A stretch of 25,777 nucleotides of DNA, taken from NCBI GenBank assembly GCA_034112085.1, contig JAWUWD010000142.1, positions 1 to 25,777 of the forward strand, given 5' to 3'. This document shows positions 1 to 8,900 of the stretch, one piece after another. The stretch is from JAWUWD01 sp034112085 (GTDB lineage Bacteria; Bacteroidota; Bacteroidia; Cytophagales; Cyclobacteriaceae). Position 1 is the first letter of the stretch. The number at the start of each line of letters is the position of its first letter. The notes below the pieces were generated by a model. That model made no database searches, was not told the origin of the DNA, and saw nothing but the letters and a program-made list of their open reading frames with translations. The translations under genes were made by a program, and so were the position numbers.

Positions 1-18
1 AACAAAAAGATATAACAC

Positions 19-36
19 TTACACTTAATTGTGTAA
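19..36. promoter_or_regulatory. Candidate operator upstream of copA (inverted repeat)
   Basis: A perfect 6-base inverted repeat, TTACAC, six bases, then GTGTAA, lies 36 bases before the copA start codon. Its position, over the likely -33 region of a promoter with a weak TA-box around 54-61, suits a metal-responsive repressor or activator site. No regulator gene is in the window, and the half-site does not clearly match the CueR, CsoR or CopY consensus, so the assignment rests on symmetry and position only. Confidence 0.35.
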
Positions 37-71
37 CATAGATCCTTACATAATAGCTGAAATTTGTCAGT

Positions 72-2579
72 ATGAAAAAGGAATATAATATCTCTGGAAT
101 GTCTTGCAGTGGTTGTAAAGCCAATGTAGAAGAAACTTTAGGCAACTTAAAGGAAGTTCAAAAAGTAAAGGCTAATTTGAAGACCAATGCAGTAGTCATA
201 GAAATGACTTCTCCTATTCCGGTAGAAAAATTACAGGAGACTTTGACAAAAGCCGGACTACACTATACGATAGAAAATCCCGAAAATAAAAACGGACATG
301 CTACACATGAACATGGCCATATTCACTCGCACGATCATAAACCAGATGGCAATGGTGTCTTTTATTGCCCCATGCATTGTGAGGGCGAAAAGACATATGG
401 CAAAGCTGGCGATTGCCCAGTTTGTGGAATGCATTTAGTCGAGCAACCAAAATTAGTGGTGGCTTCTCAATACACTTGTCCAATGCACGCAGAGGTAATC
501 AAAGATACTCCTGGATCTTGTCCTATCTGTGGAATGGATTTGGTACCTATGGCGCCTAAAGAGAGTGAAGAAGATAAGACCTACCAGAAGCTGCTAAACA
601 AAATGAAAATAGCAGTTCTCTTTACAATCCCCATATTCATAATTGCCATGGGTGATATGATTCCCGGAAATCCATTAGCGAAATTTCTATCACAACAAAA
701 CTGGAATTGGATTCAATTAGGGCTATCACTACCAGTGGTATTCTATGCATGCTGGATGTTCTTCGAACGTGCTTGGAAATCGGTTGTCACTTGGAATCTC
801 AACATGTTTACCTTAATTGGTATTGGAGCAGGTGTTGCATGGGTTTTCAGTGTTGTAGCGATGCTTTCACCTGATATTTTTCCCGAAGAATTTAAAACGC
901 ATAGCGGCACTGTTTTCGTTTATTTCGAAGCTACCACGGTTATCTTAACTTTAGTTTTATTGGGACAACTATTAGAAGCCAAAGCCCATAGTCAGACCAG
1001 TGGTGCTATCAAAGCATTATTAAAACTAGCTCCTACAGAAGCAGTACTCGTCACGGCAAACGAAGATGATAAAATAATCTCCATCAGTGATATCATAAAG
1101 AGAGACTTGTTACGCGTAAAGCCGGGTGATAAAATTCCTGTAGATGGAAAAATTGTAGAAGGCAATAGTAGTATAGACGAATCCATGATCACAGGAGAAC
1201 CTATTCCTGCTGATAAGGATGTTGGAGACCAAGTCAGATCGGGGACCATTAATGGCAACAAGTCATTTGTGATGCAAGCCGAAAAAGTTGGTGCTGAAAC
1301 ACTACTTTCTCAAATTATTCAAATGGTAAAAAATGCCAGTAGATCAAGGGCGCCCATTCAGAAATTGGCAGATAAAATTTCTAAATATTTTGTACCCATC
1401 GTGATTTTTGTTGCTATCATAACCTTTGGTGCATGGTATACATTTGGACCAAAACCAGCATTGGTTTATGCTTTTGTCAATGCAATTGCTGTATTGATCA
1501 TCGCATGTCCTTGTGCACTTGGACTGGCTACCCCCATGTCCGTAATGGTGGGTGTCGGAAAAGGAGCTCAAAATGGTGTGCTAATAAAGAATGCAGAAGC
1601 TTTAGAAAACTTAAATAAAGTCAATGTATTGATTACTGATAAAACAGGAACGATCACAGAGGGAAAACCATCGGTTGAAAAAGTAGTTGATTTATCTGGC
1701 AATGATGATAATGCTTTGCTTGGTTATTTAGCCTCATTAAATCAGTACAGCGAACATCCATTGGCAGAAGCCATTGTGAAATTCGGAAAGGAGAATAATA
1801 TAACTCTTCAATCCGTCAATGATTTTGAAGCCGTTTCAGGTAAAGGGGTAATAGGAACTCTCGACAACAAAAAAATTGCTGTAGGCAATAGTAAATTGAT
1901 GGAGCAGGTAGAGGTAGTAATAACGAAAGAGGTAGAAGTTAAAGTTGCACAAGAGCAAATACAAGGCAAGACCGTTTCCTATATCTCTATTGAGGGCATT
2001 GTCGTTGGATATGTGAGCATCACTGATGCCATTAAAGAAACGAGTAAAAAGGCCATTGAATTACTGCAAGATCAAGGTGTTGAAGTTATCATGTTGACTG
2101 GTGACAATGCCAATACAGCAAAGTCAGTTGCACAGCAATTGAACCTTTCCAATTATAAGGCTGAATGTTTGCCGCAAGATAAGCTTGAATTTATTAAGGA
2201 ATTGCAATTAAAAGGGAAGGTGGTGGCAATGGCAGGCGATGGCATCAATGATGCCCCCGCCTTAGCACAAGCCGACATAGGAATCGCTATGGGCACTGGA
2301 ACTGATGTAGCCATTGAAAGCTCAGAAGTTACGCTGGTCAAAGGTGATCTACTATGGATTCTAAAGGCAAAGAACCTAAGCAATGAAGTAATGAAAAACA
2401 TCAAACAGAATCTATTCTTTGCTTTTATTTACAATGTAGTTAGTATCCCAATTGCTGCTGGAGTTTTGTTTCCGGTATTTGGTCTTTTACTTTCTCCAAT
2501 GATCGCAGCAGCGGCAATGAGCTTTAGTTCAGTTTCAGTAATTGTAAATAGCTTGCGTTTGAAAAGCATCAAGATTTAA
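72..2579 (+). CDS. copA: Copper-translocating P1B-type ATPase CopA
   Basis: This is an inner-membrane pump that uses ATP to export Cu(I) from the cytoplasm. The 835-residue protein has an N-terminal HMA domain (about 1-66) with the copper-binding Cys12-x-x-Cys15, a His-rich linker (76-89), and two heavy-metal-binding domains of the CPMH...CPxCGM type (about 97-122 and 134-158). The P-type core is complete: TGEP actuator loop (374-377), membrane CPC site (479-481), phosphorylation motif DKTGT with Asp523, the SEHP motif (His562, Pro563) and the GDGINDAP hinge (722-729). The late membrane helices carry the YN and MxxSS signatures of Cu(I)-specific P1B-1 pumps. Nothing is truncated. Two HMBD modules plus an HMA domain make a heavier N-terminus than in E. 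coli CopA, which has two HMA domains. It opens the copper region. Confidence 0.96.
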   Translation: MKKEYNISGMSCSGCKANVEETLGNLKEVQKVKANLKTNAVVIEMTSPIPVEKLQETLTKAGLHYTIENPENKNGHATHEHGHIHSHDHKPDGNGVFYCPMHCEGEKTYGKAGDCPVCGMHLVEQPKLVVASQYTCPMHAEVIKDTPGSCPICGMDLVPMAPKESEEDKTYQKLLNKMKIAVLFTIPIFIIAMGDMIPGNPLAKFLSQQNWNWIQLGLSLPVVFYACWMFFERAWKSVVTWNLNMFTLIGIGAGVAWVFSVVAMLSPDIFPEEFKTHSGTVFVYFEATTVILTLVLLGQLLEAKAHSQTSGAIKALLKLAPTEAVLVTANEDDKIISISDIIKRDLLRVKPGDKIPVDGKIVEGNSSIDESMITGEPIPADKDVGDQVRSGTINGNKSFVMQAEKVGAETLLSQIIQMVKNASRSRAPIQKLADKISKYFVPIVIFVAIITFGAWYTFGPKPALVYAFVNAIAVLIIACPCALGLATPMSVMVGVGKGAQNGVLIKNAEALENLNKVNVLITDKTGTITEGKPSVEKVVDLSGNDDNALLGYLASLNQYSEHPLAEAIVKFGKENNITLQSVNDFEAVSGKGVIGTLDNKKIAVGNSKLMEQVEVVITKEVEVKVAQEQIQGKTVSYISIEGIVVGYVSITDAIKETSKKAIELLQDQGVEVIMLTGDNANTAKSVAQQLNLSNYKAECLPQDKLEFIKELQLKGKVVAMAGDGINDAPALAQADIGIAMGTGTDVAIESSEVTLVKGDLLWILKAKNLSNEVMKNIKQNLFFAFIYNVVSIPIAAGVLFPVFGLLLSPMIAAAAMSFSSVSVIVNSLRLKSIKI

Positions 2580-2662
2580 AAAAGCAATAAAGAAAAGATA
2601 GTAATAGGGGAGATAGACTATATTACAACGGAAAAATCAATCAATAAGAAACAGAATAAACT

Positions 2663-3139
2663 ATGAAAAATATGAATGTAAAATCAATAATCACCTTAGT
2701 CATGTTATCCTTTTTTCAATTGATGACATTCAATGTACAAGCACAATCTTCTGAAGAAGAACAAGTGAAAGAAGTGCTAAATAAATATAACTCAGCTTTA
2801 GAAAGCCTTGATGTTAAAGGTACTGATATACTTTTCGTAAGTAACTCACAAATTTTAGAAACTGGTAAAATAGAAGGAACCTACCAAGATTATATAGCGC
2901 ATCATATTGGCCCTGAATTAGGCCACTTCAAATCATTTACATATAGCAATTATGTTGTTGAAGTAACTGTGGATTTACCTTATGCCTTTACAACGGAGTC
3001 ATACTTATACACAATAGTTCTTAAAGAAGAAGAAAAGGTTATTGAAAGAGAAGGGGTTTCTACAACAGTATTGAAGAAAATTGGGGAGGATTGGAAAATT
3101 GTGAAATCCCATAATTCTGGTAGGAAACCAAAAAAATAG
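2663..3139 (+). CDS. Secreted NTF2-like (DUF4440/SnoaL-type) protein
   Basis: The 158-residue protein begins with a cleavable signal peptide ending near the AQA residues at about 26-28, so it should be periplasmic. The remainder has the length and pattern of a nuclear transport factor 2-like fold (DUF4440/SnoaL type): a helical start (EEEQVKEVLNKYNSALE), then a strand-rich second half ending in a typical tail, GEDWKIVKSHNS. Members form small cone-shaped folds that bind ligands or serve as enzymes, and the substrate cannot be inferred. It lies 83 bases downstream of copA on the same strand and before the cus genes, so a role in metal stress is suggested only by position. No metal-binding motif is obvious. 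Confidence 0.8.
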   Translation: MKNMNVKSIITLVMLSFFQLMTFNVQAQSSEEEQVKEVLNKYNSALESLDVKGTDILFVSNSQILETGKIEGTYQDYIAHHIGPELGHFKSFTYSNYVVEVTVDLPYAFTTESYLYTIVLKEEEKVIEREGVSTTVLKKIGEDWKIVKSHNSGRKPKK

Positions 3140-3213
3140 TGTCAAAGCAAAAATATATCCCTGCTATTGGTTATGATTGGCTGACTGGTTTCTATGAACT
3201 CAGGATTAACTAG
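3139..3213 (+). pseudogene. Relic of a SAM-dependent methyltransferase N-terminus
   Basis: A GTG overlapping the last base of the preceding stop codon opens a 24-codon frame containing YIPAIGYDWLTGFYEL and ending at TAG. This reads like the first residues of Bacteroidota class I (UbiE-type) methyltransferases, which typically begin with KYIPAL-x-x-x-WLT-x-x-YD. The rest of the gene (SAM-binding GxGxG region and beyond) is absent before the next gene. I infer an internal deletion that left a stub. Family recognition is from memory of the N-terminal pattern and needs a search. Confidence 0.45.
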
Positions 3214-3300
3214 ACCAGGTCCCAACGATAATTACAAGCTAAATACAGAATGATATAAGCTTTAATCAAAATTTTATAAATCTTAAATATTAATTTGACG

Positions 3301-3308
3301 TATATTTG
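3301..3308 (+). promoter_or_regulatory. Bacteroidota -7 promoter element before the HYC_CC_PP gene
   Basis: TATATTTG is a perfect match to the TAnnTTTG -7 element used by the Bacteroidota primary sigma factor. It lies only six bases before a GTG start at 3315, which would make the mRNA almost leaderless. A clear TTTG -33 element at the usual distance is not seen. Confidence 0.45.
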
Positions 3309-3314
3309 TTTACA

Positions 3315-3734
3315 GTGAAGAAGATACTCTCCATATTCATGTCCTGTCTCTTGCTATTAAGCAGTATGGGATTCACACTTTCTACACATTTTTGTGGTGG
3401 TCATGCAGTGGAGTCCGCTCTGGCTATTGGGGATACAAACGTGGATTGTGGTATGATGGAAATGGTAAAGAACCCTGTCCATCATGAGCATGACACAACG
3501 ATTGTGAATGAGTCTGCCTGTTGCTCTAATCAGTATTCTGAATATAATATTGAAGATGATTATAGTGGTGAGTTGACATCAGTGGATGTGAACAACATCT
3601 TCTTATTTGCTTTCGCCTATACTTATCTATCCCCAAATCTAAACGAGATTGATAATAACAGACCTTACGTCTACTACGATTCCCCACCACTGATTGCAGA
3701 TATTCCTGTTCTGAATCAGTCTTTCCTTATCTGA
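3315..3734 (+). CDS. HYC_CC_PP family exported protein
   Basis: The 139-residue protein has an N-terminal hydrophobic signal (about 4-23) followed by the landmarks that name this Bacteroidota family: an H-aromatic-C (His25-Phe26-Cys27), a CxM region (Cys45, Met47, Met48), a double cysteine (Cys69-Cys70) and a double proline near the C-terminus (Pro124-Pro125). These proteins recur beside copper and heavy-metal exporters; their function is unproven, and the Cys/His/Met content suggests metal binding in the periplasm. I chose GTG at 3315 because it gives the family-like MKKILSIF start; the TTG at 3306 lies inside the -7 promoter element. It sits directly upstream of cusA and probably belongs to the same operon. 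Confidence 0.8.
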   Translation: MKKILSIFMSCLLLLSSMGFTLSTHFCGGHAVESALAIGDTNVDCGMMEMVKNPVHHEHDTTIVNESACCSNQYSEYNIEDDYSGELTSVDVNNIFLFAFAYTYLSPNLNEIDNNRPYVYYDSPPLIADIPVLNQSFLI

Positions 3735-3825
3735 TACTTTTGATTTGATATTATTGCCCTTTCTAATTCGAAGGAGGTAATTGCTATATTCTTATAGCCC
3801 ATTTTCAACATCAAAATGTATTCAA

Positions 3826-6800
3826 ATGTTAAATAAAATAATCAAGTATTTTCTTGAAAATAAGCTTGTCACCTTGCTTTTGCTTGGAGGGTTGATACTG
3901 TGGGGTATATCTAATGCGCCATTCAATTGGGGAGCATCAATCATCCCAAGAAATCCAGTGCCGGTAGATGCAATCCCAGATATAGGGGAAAACCAGCAAA
4001 TAGTATACACCGAATGGACGGGACGATCACCACAAGATATTGAGGATCAAATAAGTTATCCTTTGACTACTGCTTTACTTGGTATACCAGGAGTCAAAAC
4101 GATACGTAGCAATTCTATTTTTGGCTTGTCCAGTATCTACTTAATCTTTGAGGATGATGTAGAGTTCTATTGGAGTAGAACACGAGTCCTAGAGAAATTG
4201 AACTCTTTGCCCAGGAATTTATTACCCAATGAGGTTTCTCCAGCCCTAGGGCCTGATGCCAACGCGCTCGGTCAGGTTTATTGGTATACGCTTGAAGGAA
4301 GAGATCAAGAAGGAAATCCTTCCGGAGGATGGGACCCTCATGAGTTAAGAACTATCCAAGACTTTCAAGTGGGCTACGCACTCACCGCTGTAAAAGGTGT
4401 ATCTGAAGTAGGAACTATCGGAGGCTTTGTAAAGGAATATCAAGTTGATATTGATCCCAATGCAATGAAAGCCTACCATGTAACGGTCGCTCAAATAATG
4501 CAGGCCGTAAAAAAGAGTAACCTTGATATTGGTGCCAGAACCATCGAATACAACAAAGTAGAGTACTTGATTCGCGGATTGGGTTATATAGAAAGCCTGA
4601 GTGATCTTGAGGAAAGTGTAATCATTTCTAATGACAATGTACCGATTCGACTAAAAGATGTGGCTAAGGTTTCATTTGGCCCGGCTACGCGGAGAGGTGG
4701 ATTGGACAAAGGTGGTTCGGAAGCAGTAGGAGGTGTGGTCGTTGCTCGATACGGGGCGAATCCACTACAAGTTATCGATCGAGTCAAGCAGAAAATAGGT
4801 GAAATAGAAGCAGGCCTACCTTCTAAAACATTGGCAGATGGTACTATCTCTAGGGTGACGATAGTCCCTTTTTATGACAGAACAGGTTTGATTAAAGAAA
4901 CACTGGGAACGCTAGAAGAGGCACTTTCACTGGAAATGCTAATTGCACTAATCGTTGTGATTATCATGGTGTTGAACCTTCGTGCTTCGATTCTTATCGC
5001 CAGCCTCTTGCCGATAGGAGTGCTGATTACATTTGTCATGATGAGGCAATTTGGTATAGATGCCAATATTGTTGCTCTTTCCTGTATTGCTATTGCCATT
5101 GGCGTGATGGTCGATGTCGGTATTGTATTTACAGAGAATATCATCCAACATGTTGAACTACCAGAAAATGCCGGAAAATCAGGCAGGCAATTATTGGGTG
5201 TAATATATGATGGAGCAACAGAAGTAGCAACAGCAGTAATCACGGCATTGTTTACAACCATCGTAAGCTTCTTGCCTGTTTTTGCGATGCAAGCAGCAGA
5301 GGGTAAGCTATTTACACCGCTGGCATATACCAAAACGTTTGCGATGATATCTGCCTTGATAATTGGCTTGTTGTTCATCCCGACATTTGCACATATTGTG
5401 TTTTCAATAAGATTCGACAAAGGAAAGTTGAGCAAAGTATGGAACTACCTTTTGATCTTACTTGGAGCTACTTTTATTATAGGTTATGGAAGTTGGTTGT
5501 CATTGGCACTAATCCTATATGGCGTCAATAATCTACTTGAATTCAAATGGCCGGAGGATAAACGAAAGTATGTCAACATTATTAACATTGCTATTACCGT
5601 TTTTATAGTTGTTTACTTCATTGCCTTGGTGTGGACTCCTCTGGGTGCACAGAATAGTTTCTTCACCAATATTCTATTCGTGGCAGTTGTGATTGGACTA
5701 ATTTTATCTGCTCTAATGCTCATCATCATTTTTTACAAACGAATATTAGGTTGGTGTTTAGAAAATAAGTGGAAGTTCTTATTAGCACCAATGTTAGTCA
5801 TCCTTTTTGGCATGAATGCATGGTTGGGATTTAATAGTGTATTTGGGGTTGTAGCCAATTCTACTGATGCGATAGGTTGGGATATTCGTCAAACTAGCTC
5901 TTGGAAATCTATGGAAAGTACTTTTCCTGGTATGGGGAAGGAGTTTATGCCGACTTTGGATGAGGGTTCTTTCTTACTCATGCCCACCACCATGCCACAT
6001 TCTGGAATAGAAGAAAATGTGGATGTGATTCGAAAATTGGATAGGCACTTGAACTCAATCCCCGAAGTTGATGTGACGGTTGGGAAATGGGGACGTGTAA
6101 ATTCGGCACTAGATCCTGCTCCAGTCTCCATGTACGAAAACGTTATCAACTATTTACCAGAATTCAAGGTCGATGAAGATGGACACAAAATACGTTTCAG
6201 AACAAATGAAAATAATGCTTTTGTATTAAAGGACGGATCTACCTATAAGTATACAGCCGATGAATTCAGGTCTATTGCCACGAAAGATTTAATTGAGGAC
6301 GAAGATGGAGGATATTTCAGACAGTGGAGAGAAGAGATTCAATCACCAGATGATATATGGAAAGACATCATAAAGCATTCGAAGATCCCGGGATTGACAT
6401 CCGCTCCAAAGTTACAGCCTATAGAAACGCGATTGGTTATGTTGGCTACAGGTATGAGAGCTCCAATGGGCATCAAGGTGTTTGGTCCTGACTTAGAAAC
6501 GATTGAAAATGTAGGCTATGATATTGAAAGCATACTTAAACAAGTGCCAAGTGTTCAAGCTTCAGCAGTATTTGCTGACAGAGTGGTTGGCAAACCCTAT
6601 TTGGAGTTGAAAATCAATAGAATTGCAATCGCTCGGTATGGATTGACCATAGAGGATATGCAAAAAGTGATAGGAGCAGCGATAGGGGGAATGCAACTGA
6701 CGACAACGGTTGAAGGTCGTGAGCGATTTGGAGTACGTGTAAGATATGCCAGAGAATACCGGGACAATCCAGAGGATTTGAAAAGGGTGTTAATTCCTAC

Positions 6801-7641
6801 CCCTGAAGGGGTTCAGATTCCCTTGGAAGAACTGGCAGATATTCACTATGTAAGAGGTCCTCAGGTGATTAAAAGTGAAGATACTTTTTTAGTTAGCTAT
6901 GTGATCTTTGATAAAAAGGAAGGATTTGCAGAAGTTGATGTCGTAGAAGATGCCCAAGCACTGATGAAAGAAAAGCTAGAATCAGGTGAATTTGTACTTC
7001 CAGCTGGAGTGAGCTATCGATTTACAGGGAATTATGAAAATCAGGTAAGAGCAACCAAACGATTAATGATTGTAGTTCCTATATCACTCTTAATCATATT
7101 CTTGATTTTATACTTTCAATTTAAGTCAGTTGTTACTACTACAATGATATTCAGTGGTCTGCTAGTCGCACTTTCAGGAGGTTTCATCATGCTTTGGTTT
7201 TATGATCAAGCCTGGTTCATAAACTTTTCTGTGGGTGGCATCAATCTAAGGGATTTGTTTCAAGTACATACTGTAAACCTTAGTGTAGCTGTTTGGGTTG
7301 GTTTTATTGCTTTGTTTGGGGTTGCCACTGATGATGGCGTGATCATGGGGACTTATCTTAAACAAAGATTTGAAAAGGAGAAGCCTGATACCAAAGAGGC
7401 GATCAGAGCAGCGGTCTTATTTGCAGCATCCAAAAGGGTAAGACCCGCCATGCTGACTGCGGCCACCACAATTATTGCACTAATCCCTGTGTTGACTTCT
7501 CAAGGGAAAGGCTCTGACATAATGGGGCCAATGGCGATTCCTTTATTTGGAGGAATGTTGATTCAGGTAATGACGATGTTCATTGTACCTGTATTATATA
7601 GTATGTGGCAGGAGAATAAGGTTATGCAGTTAAACAAATAG
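3826..7641 (+). CDS. cusA: CusA/CzcA-family heavy-metal RND efflux pump
   Basis: This is the proton-driven inner-membrane component of a tripartite Cu(I)/Ag(I) exporter. The 1271-residue protein starts with a cytoplasmic stub and a first helix (LVTLLLLGGLILWG). It keeps the family's VDAIPDIGENQQIVYTEWTG porter start, the TM4 acidic pair Asp430 and Glu437 (same seven-residue spacing as E. coli CusA D405/E412), and a Met-rich porter segment (FMPTLDEGSFLLMPTTMP). It is about 220 residues longer than E. coli CusA, mainly because of an extra hydrophobic block at about 530-640 and a longer porter insertion. The ATG at 3826 is preferred over TTG at 3781 because it gives a normal HME-RND N-terminus. 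cusC follows after 4 bases. Met-rich composition and the neighbours favour Cu/Ag over Zn/Co. Confidence 0.93.
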   Translation: MLNKIIKYFLENKLVTLLLLGGLILWGISNAPFNWGASIIPRNPVPVDAIPDIGENQQIVYTEWTGRSPQDIEDQISYPLTTALLGIPGVKTIRSNSIFGLSSIYLIFEDDVEFYWSRTRVLEKLNSLPRNLLPNEVSPALGPDANALGQVYWYTLEGRDQEGNPSGGWDPHELRTIQDFQVGYALTAVKGVSEVGTIGGFVKEYQVDIDPNAMKAYHVTVAQIMQAVKKSNLDIGARTIEYNKVEYLIRGLGYIESLSDLEESVIISNDNVPIRLKDVAKVSFGPATRRGGLDKGGSEAVGGVVVARYGANPLQVIDRVKQKIGEIEAGLPSKTLADGTISRVTIVPFYDRTGLIKETLGTLEEALSLEMLIALIVVIIMVLNLRASILIASLLPIGVLITFVMMRQFGIDANIVALSCIAIAIGVMVDVGIVFTENIIQHVELPENAGKSGRQLLGVIYDGATEVATAVITALFTTIVSFLPVFAMQAAEGKLFTPLAYTKTFAMISALIIGLLFIPTFAHIVFSIRFDKGKLSKVWNYLLILLGATFIIGYGSWLSLALILYGVNNLLEFKWPEDKRKYVNIINIAITVFIVVYFIALVWTPLGAQNSFFTNILFVAVVIGLILSALMLIIIFYKRILGWCLENKWKFLLAPMLVILFGMNAWLGFNSVFGVVANSTDAIGWDIRQTSSWKSMESTFPGMGKEFMPTLDEGSFLLMPTTMPHSGIEENVDVIRKLDRHLNSIPEVDVTVGKWGRVNSALDPAPVSMYENVINYLPEFKVDEDGHKIRFRTNENNAFVLKDGSTYKYTADEFRSIATKDLIEDEDGGYFRQWREEIQSPDDIWKDIIKHSKIPGLTSAPKLQPIETRLVMLATGMRAPMGIKVFGPDLETIENVGYDIESILKQVPSVQASAVFADRVVGKPYLELKINRIAIARYGLTIEDMQKVIGAAIGGMQLTTTVEGRERFGVRVRYAREYRDNPEDLKRVLIPTPEGVQIPLEELADIHYVRGPQVIKSEDTFLVSYVIFDKKEGFAEVDVVEDAQALMKEKLESGEFVLPAGVSYRFTGNYENQVRATKRLMIVVPISLLIIFLILYFQFKSVVTTTMIFSGLLVALSGGFIMLWFYDQAWFINFSVGGINLRDLFQVHTVNLSVAVWVGFIALFGVATDDGVIMGTYLKQRFEKEKPDTKEAIRAAVLFAASKRVRPAMLTAATTIIALIPVLTSQGKGSDIMGPMAIPLFGGMLIQVMTMFIVPVLYSMWQENKVMQLNK

Positions 7642-7645
7642 AATT

Positions 7646-8890
7646 ATGAAAACGATGATTAAATATATAACGATCATTCTGTTACTATTTGTCGTGAAAG
7701 CGCAAGCACAAACAGAACTAAACAACTACCTAGTGGTAGCTGCAGAAAATAATCCTGGGTTAAAAGCAAAATTTACCGAATACAACGCAGCTTTGGAGCG
7801 AGTACCACAAGTAGGTGCACTTCCTGACCCTAGTTTGTCTTTCGGATATTTTATATCACCTATAGAAACAAGAGTAGGACCTCAGAAGGCGAAACTGGGA
7901 TTGAGTCAAATGCTACCATGGTTTGGAACATTGCAAGCCAAGGAAAATGTTGCTATTCAAATGGCCAAATCAAAGTATGAAGTATTTGAAGAGGCAAAAT
8001 CTAAGCTGTTTTTTGAGATTAAATCGACCTATTATAATGTCTATTTTATCAATCGGGGAATAGGAATTACAGAGGAGAATATTCGCATTTTGAATACTTT
8101 TCAACAATTGGCCATTATCAAAATTGAAACAGGAAAAGCATCAGTAGTAGATGAAATGAGAGTGGAAATGGAGATTAATGAACTCAAAAATCAATTGGCA
8201 TACTTATCCGATAGTAAATCTGCTTTGGAAGTTAAGTTCAACAAGCTTCTTAATACTTTCGAGAGCAATCCTATAACAATTCCTGATACTTTATGGAATG
8301 ACAATTTGACCATTTCTAAGGAAGTATTACTAGACAGTATTAGGGTTCGAAACCATATGGTAAAGCAACTAGAGTACAAAATGGTGTCATGGCAAAATCA
8401 GGAAGTGGCAGCCAAAAAAATGGGACTTCCTCAGTTTACTGTTGGGTTTGATTATTCGGTAATAGGAAAAAGCAGCAATCAAAATTTAGGAAGTGAGAAT
8501 GGTCAAGATGCTTTCCTATTCCCAAAAATTGGAATTTCTATACCCTTATATCGAAAGAAATATACGGCAATGGTTAAGGAGGCCTCATTAAATTTTGAAG
8601 CCACTCAATTCAAGAAAGTGGATAAGCAAAATCAGTTGACGTATCTATTCGAGAAGGGGTTTAAGGATTATAAAGATGGAGATCGAAGAATTGACCTGTA
8701 TCAAAGACAATCGAAACTGGCAGAAAAGTCCTTAAATATTCTATTAACAGCTTACTCAAGTGATGGGCAAAATTTTGACGAGGTGTTAAGAATGGAAAGA
8801 AAAGTATTAAAATATGCCCTAGAATATGATAAGGCGAGAGCAGATAAAAATGCTGCAGCCGCATTTATCAATTATTTATCAGGCAAATAA
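7646..8890 (+). CDS. cusC: Outer-membrane efflux channel, TolC/CusC family
   Basis: The 414-residue protein has a signal peptide ending at about residue 22 (VKAQAQ) and the features of the OEP/TolC fold: long amphipathic helices with family-typical phrases such as AAENNPGLKA, PQVGALPDPSLSFGYF and GLSQMLPWFGTLQAKENVA, followed by a second repeat with IPLYRKKYTAMVKEA. Three copies would form the outer-membrane channel and periplasmic tunnel for the RND pump. There is no lipobox cysteine, unlike E. coli CusC. It starts 4 bases after cusA and ends 10 bases before cusB, so the three are one transcription unit in A-C-B order. Confidence 0.92.
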   Translation: MKTMIKYITIILLLFVVKAQAQTELNNYLVVAAENNPGLKAKFTEYNAALERVPQVGALPDPSLSFGYFISPIETRVGPQKAKLGLSQMLPWFGTLQAKENVAIQMAKSKYEVFEEAKSKLFFEIKSTYYNVYFINRGIGITEENIRILNTFQQLAIIKIETGKASVVDEMRVEMEINELKNQLAYLSDSKSALEVKFNKLLNTFESNPITIPDTLWNDNLTISKEVLLDSIRVRNHMVKQLEYKMVSWQNQEVAAKKMGLPQFTVGFDYSVIGKSSNQNLGSENGQDAFLFPKIGISIPLYRKKYTAMVKEASLNFEATQFKKVDKQNQLTYLFEKGFKDYKDGDRRIDLYQRQSKLAEKSLNILLTAYSSDGQNFDEVLRMERKVLKYALEYDKARADKNAAAAFINYLSGK

Positions 8891-8900
8891 CATTAGGAAG

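Noticed and set aside
3781..3825. TTG start giving CusA 15 extra residues
   Set aside because: The extension lacks similarity to HME-RND N-termini, and ATG at 3826 begins exactly where the family pattern begins; spacing from the Shine-Dalgarno-like octamer is too short.
4872..5435. 187-codon open frame on the strand opposite cusA
   Set aside because: A shadow frame of the conserved membrane helices of cusA, with no domain-like features.
8826..8900. Extended CusB start inside cusC
   Set aside because: It overlaps the end of cusC and displaces the membrane anchor; ATG at 8901 is a better start.
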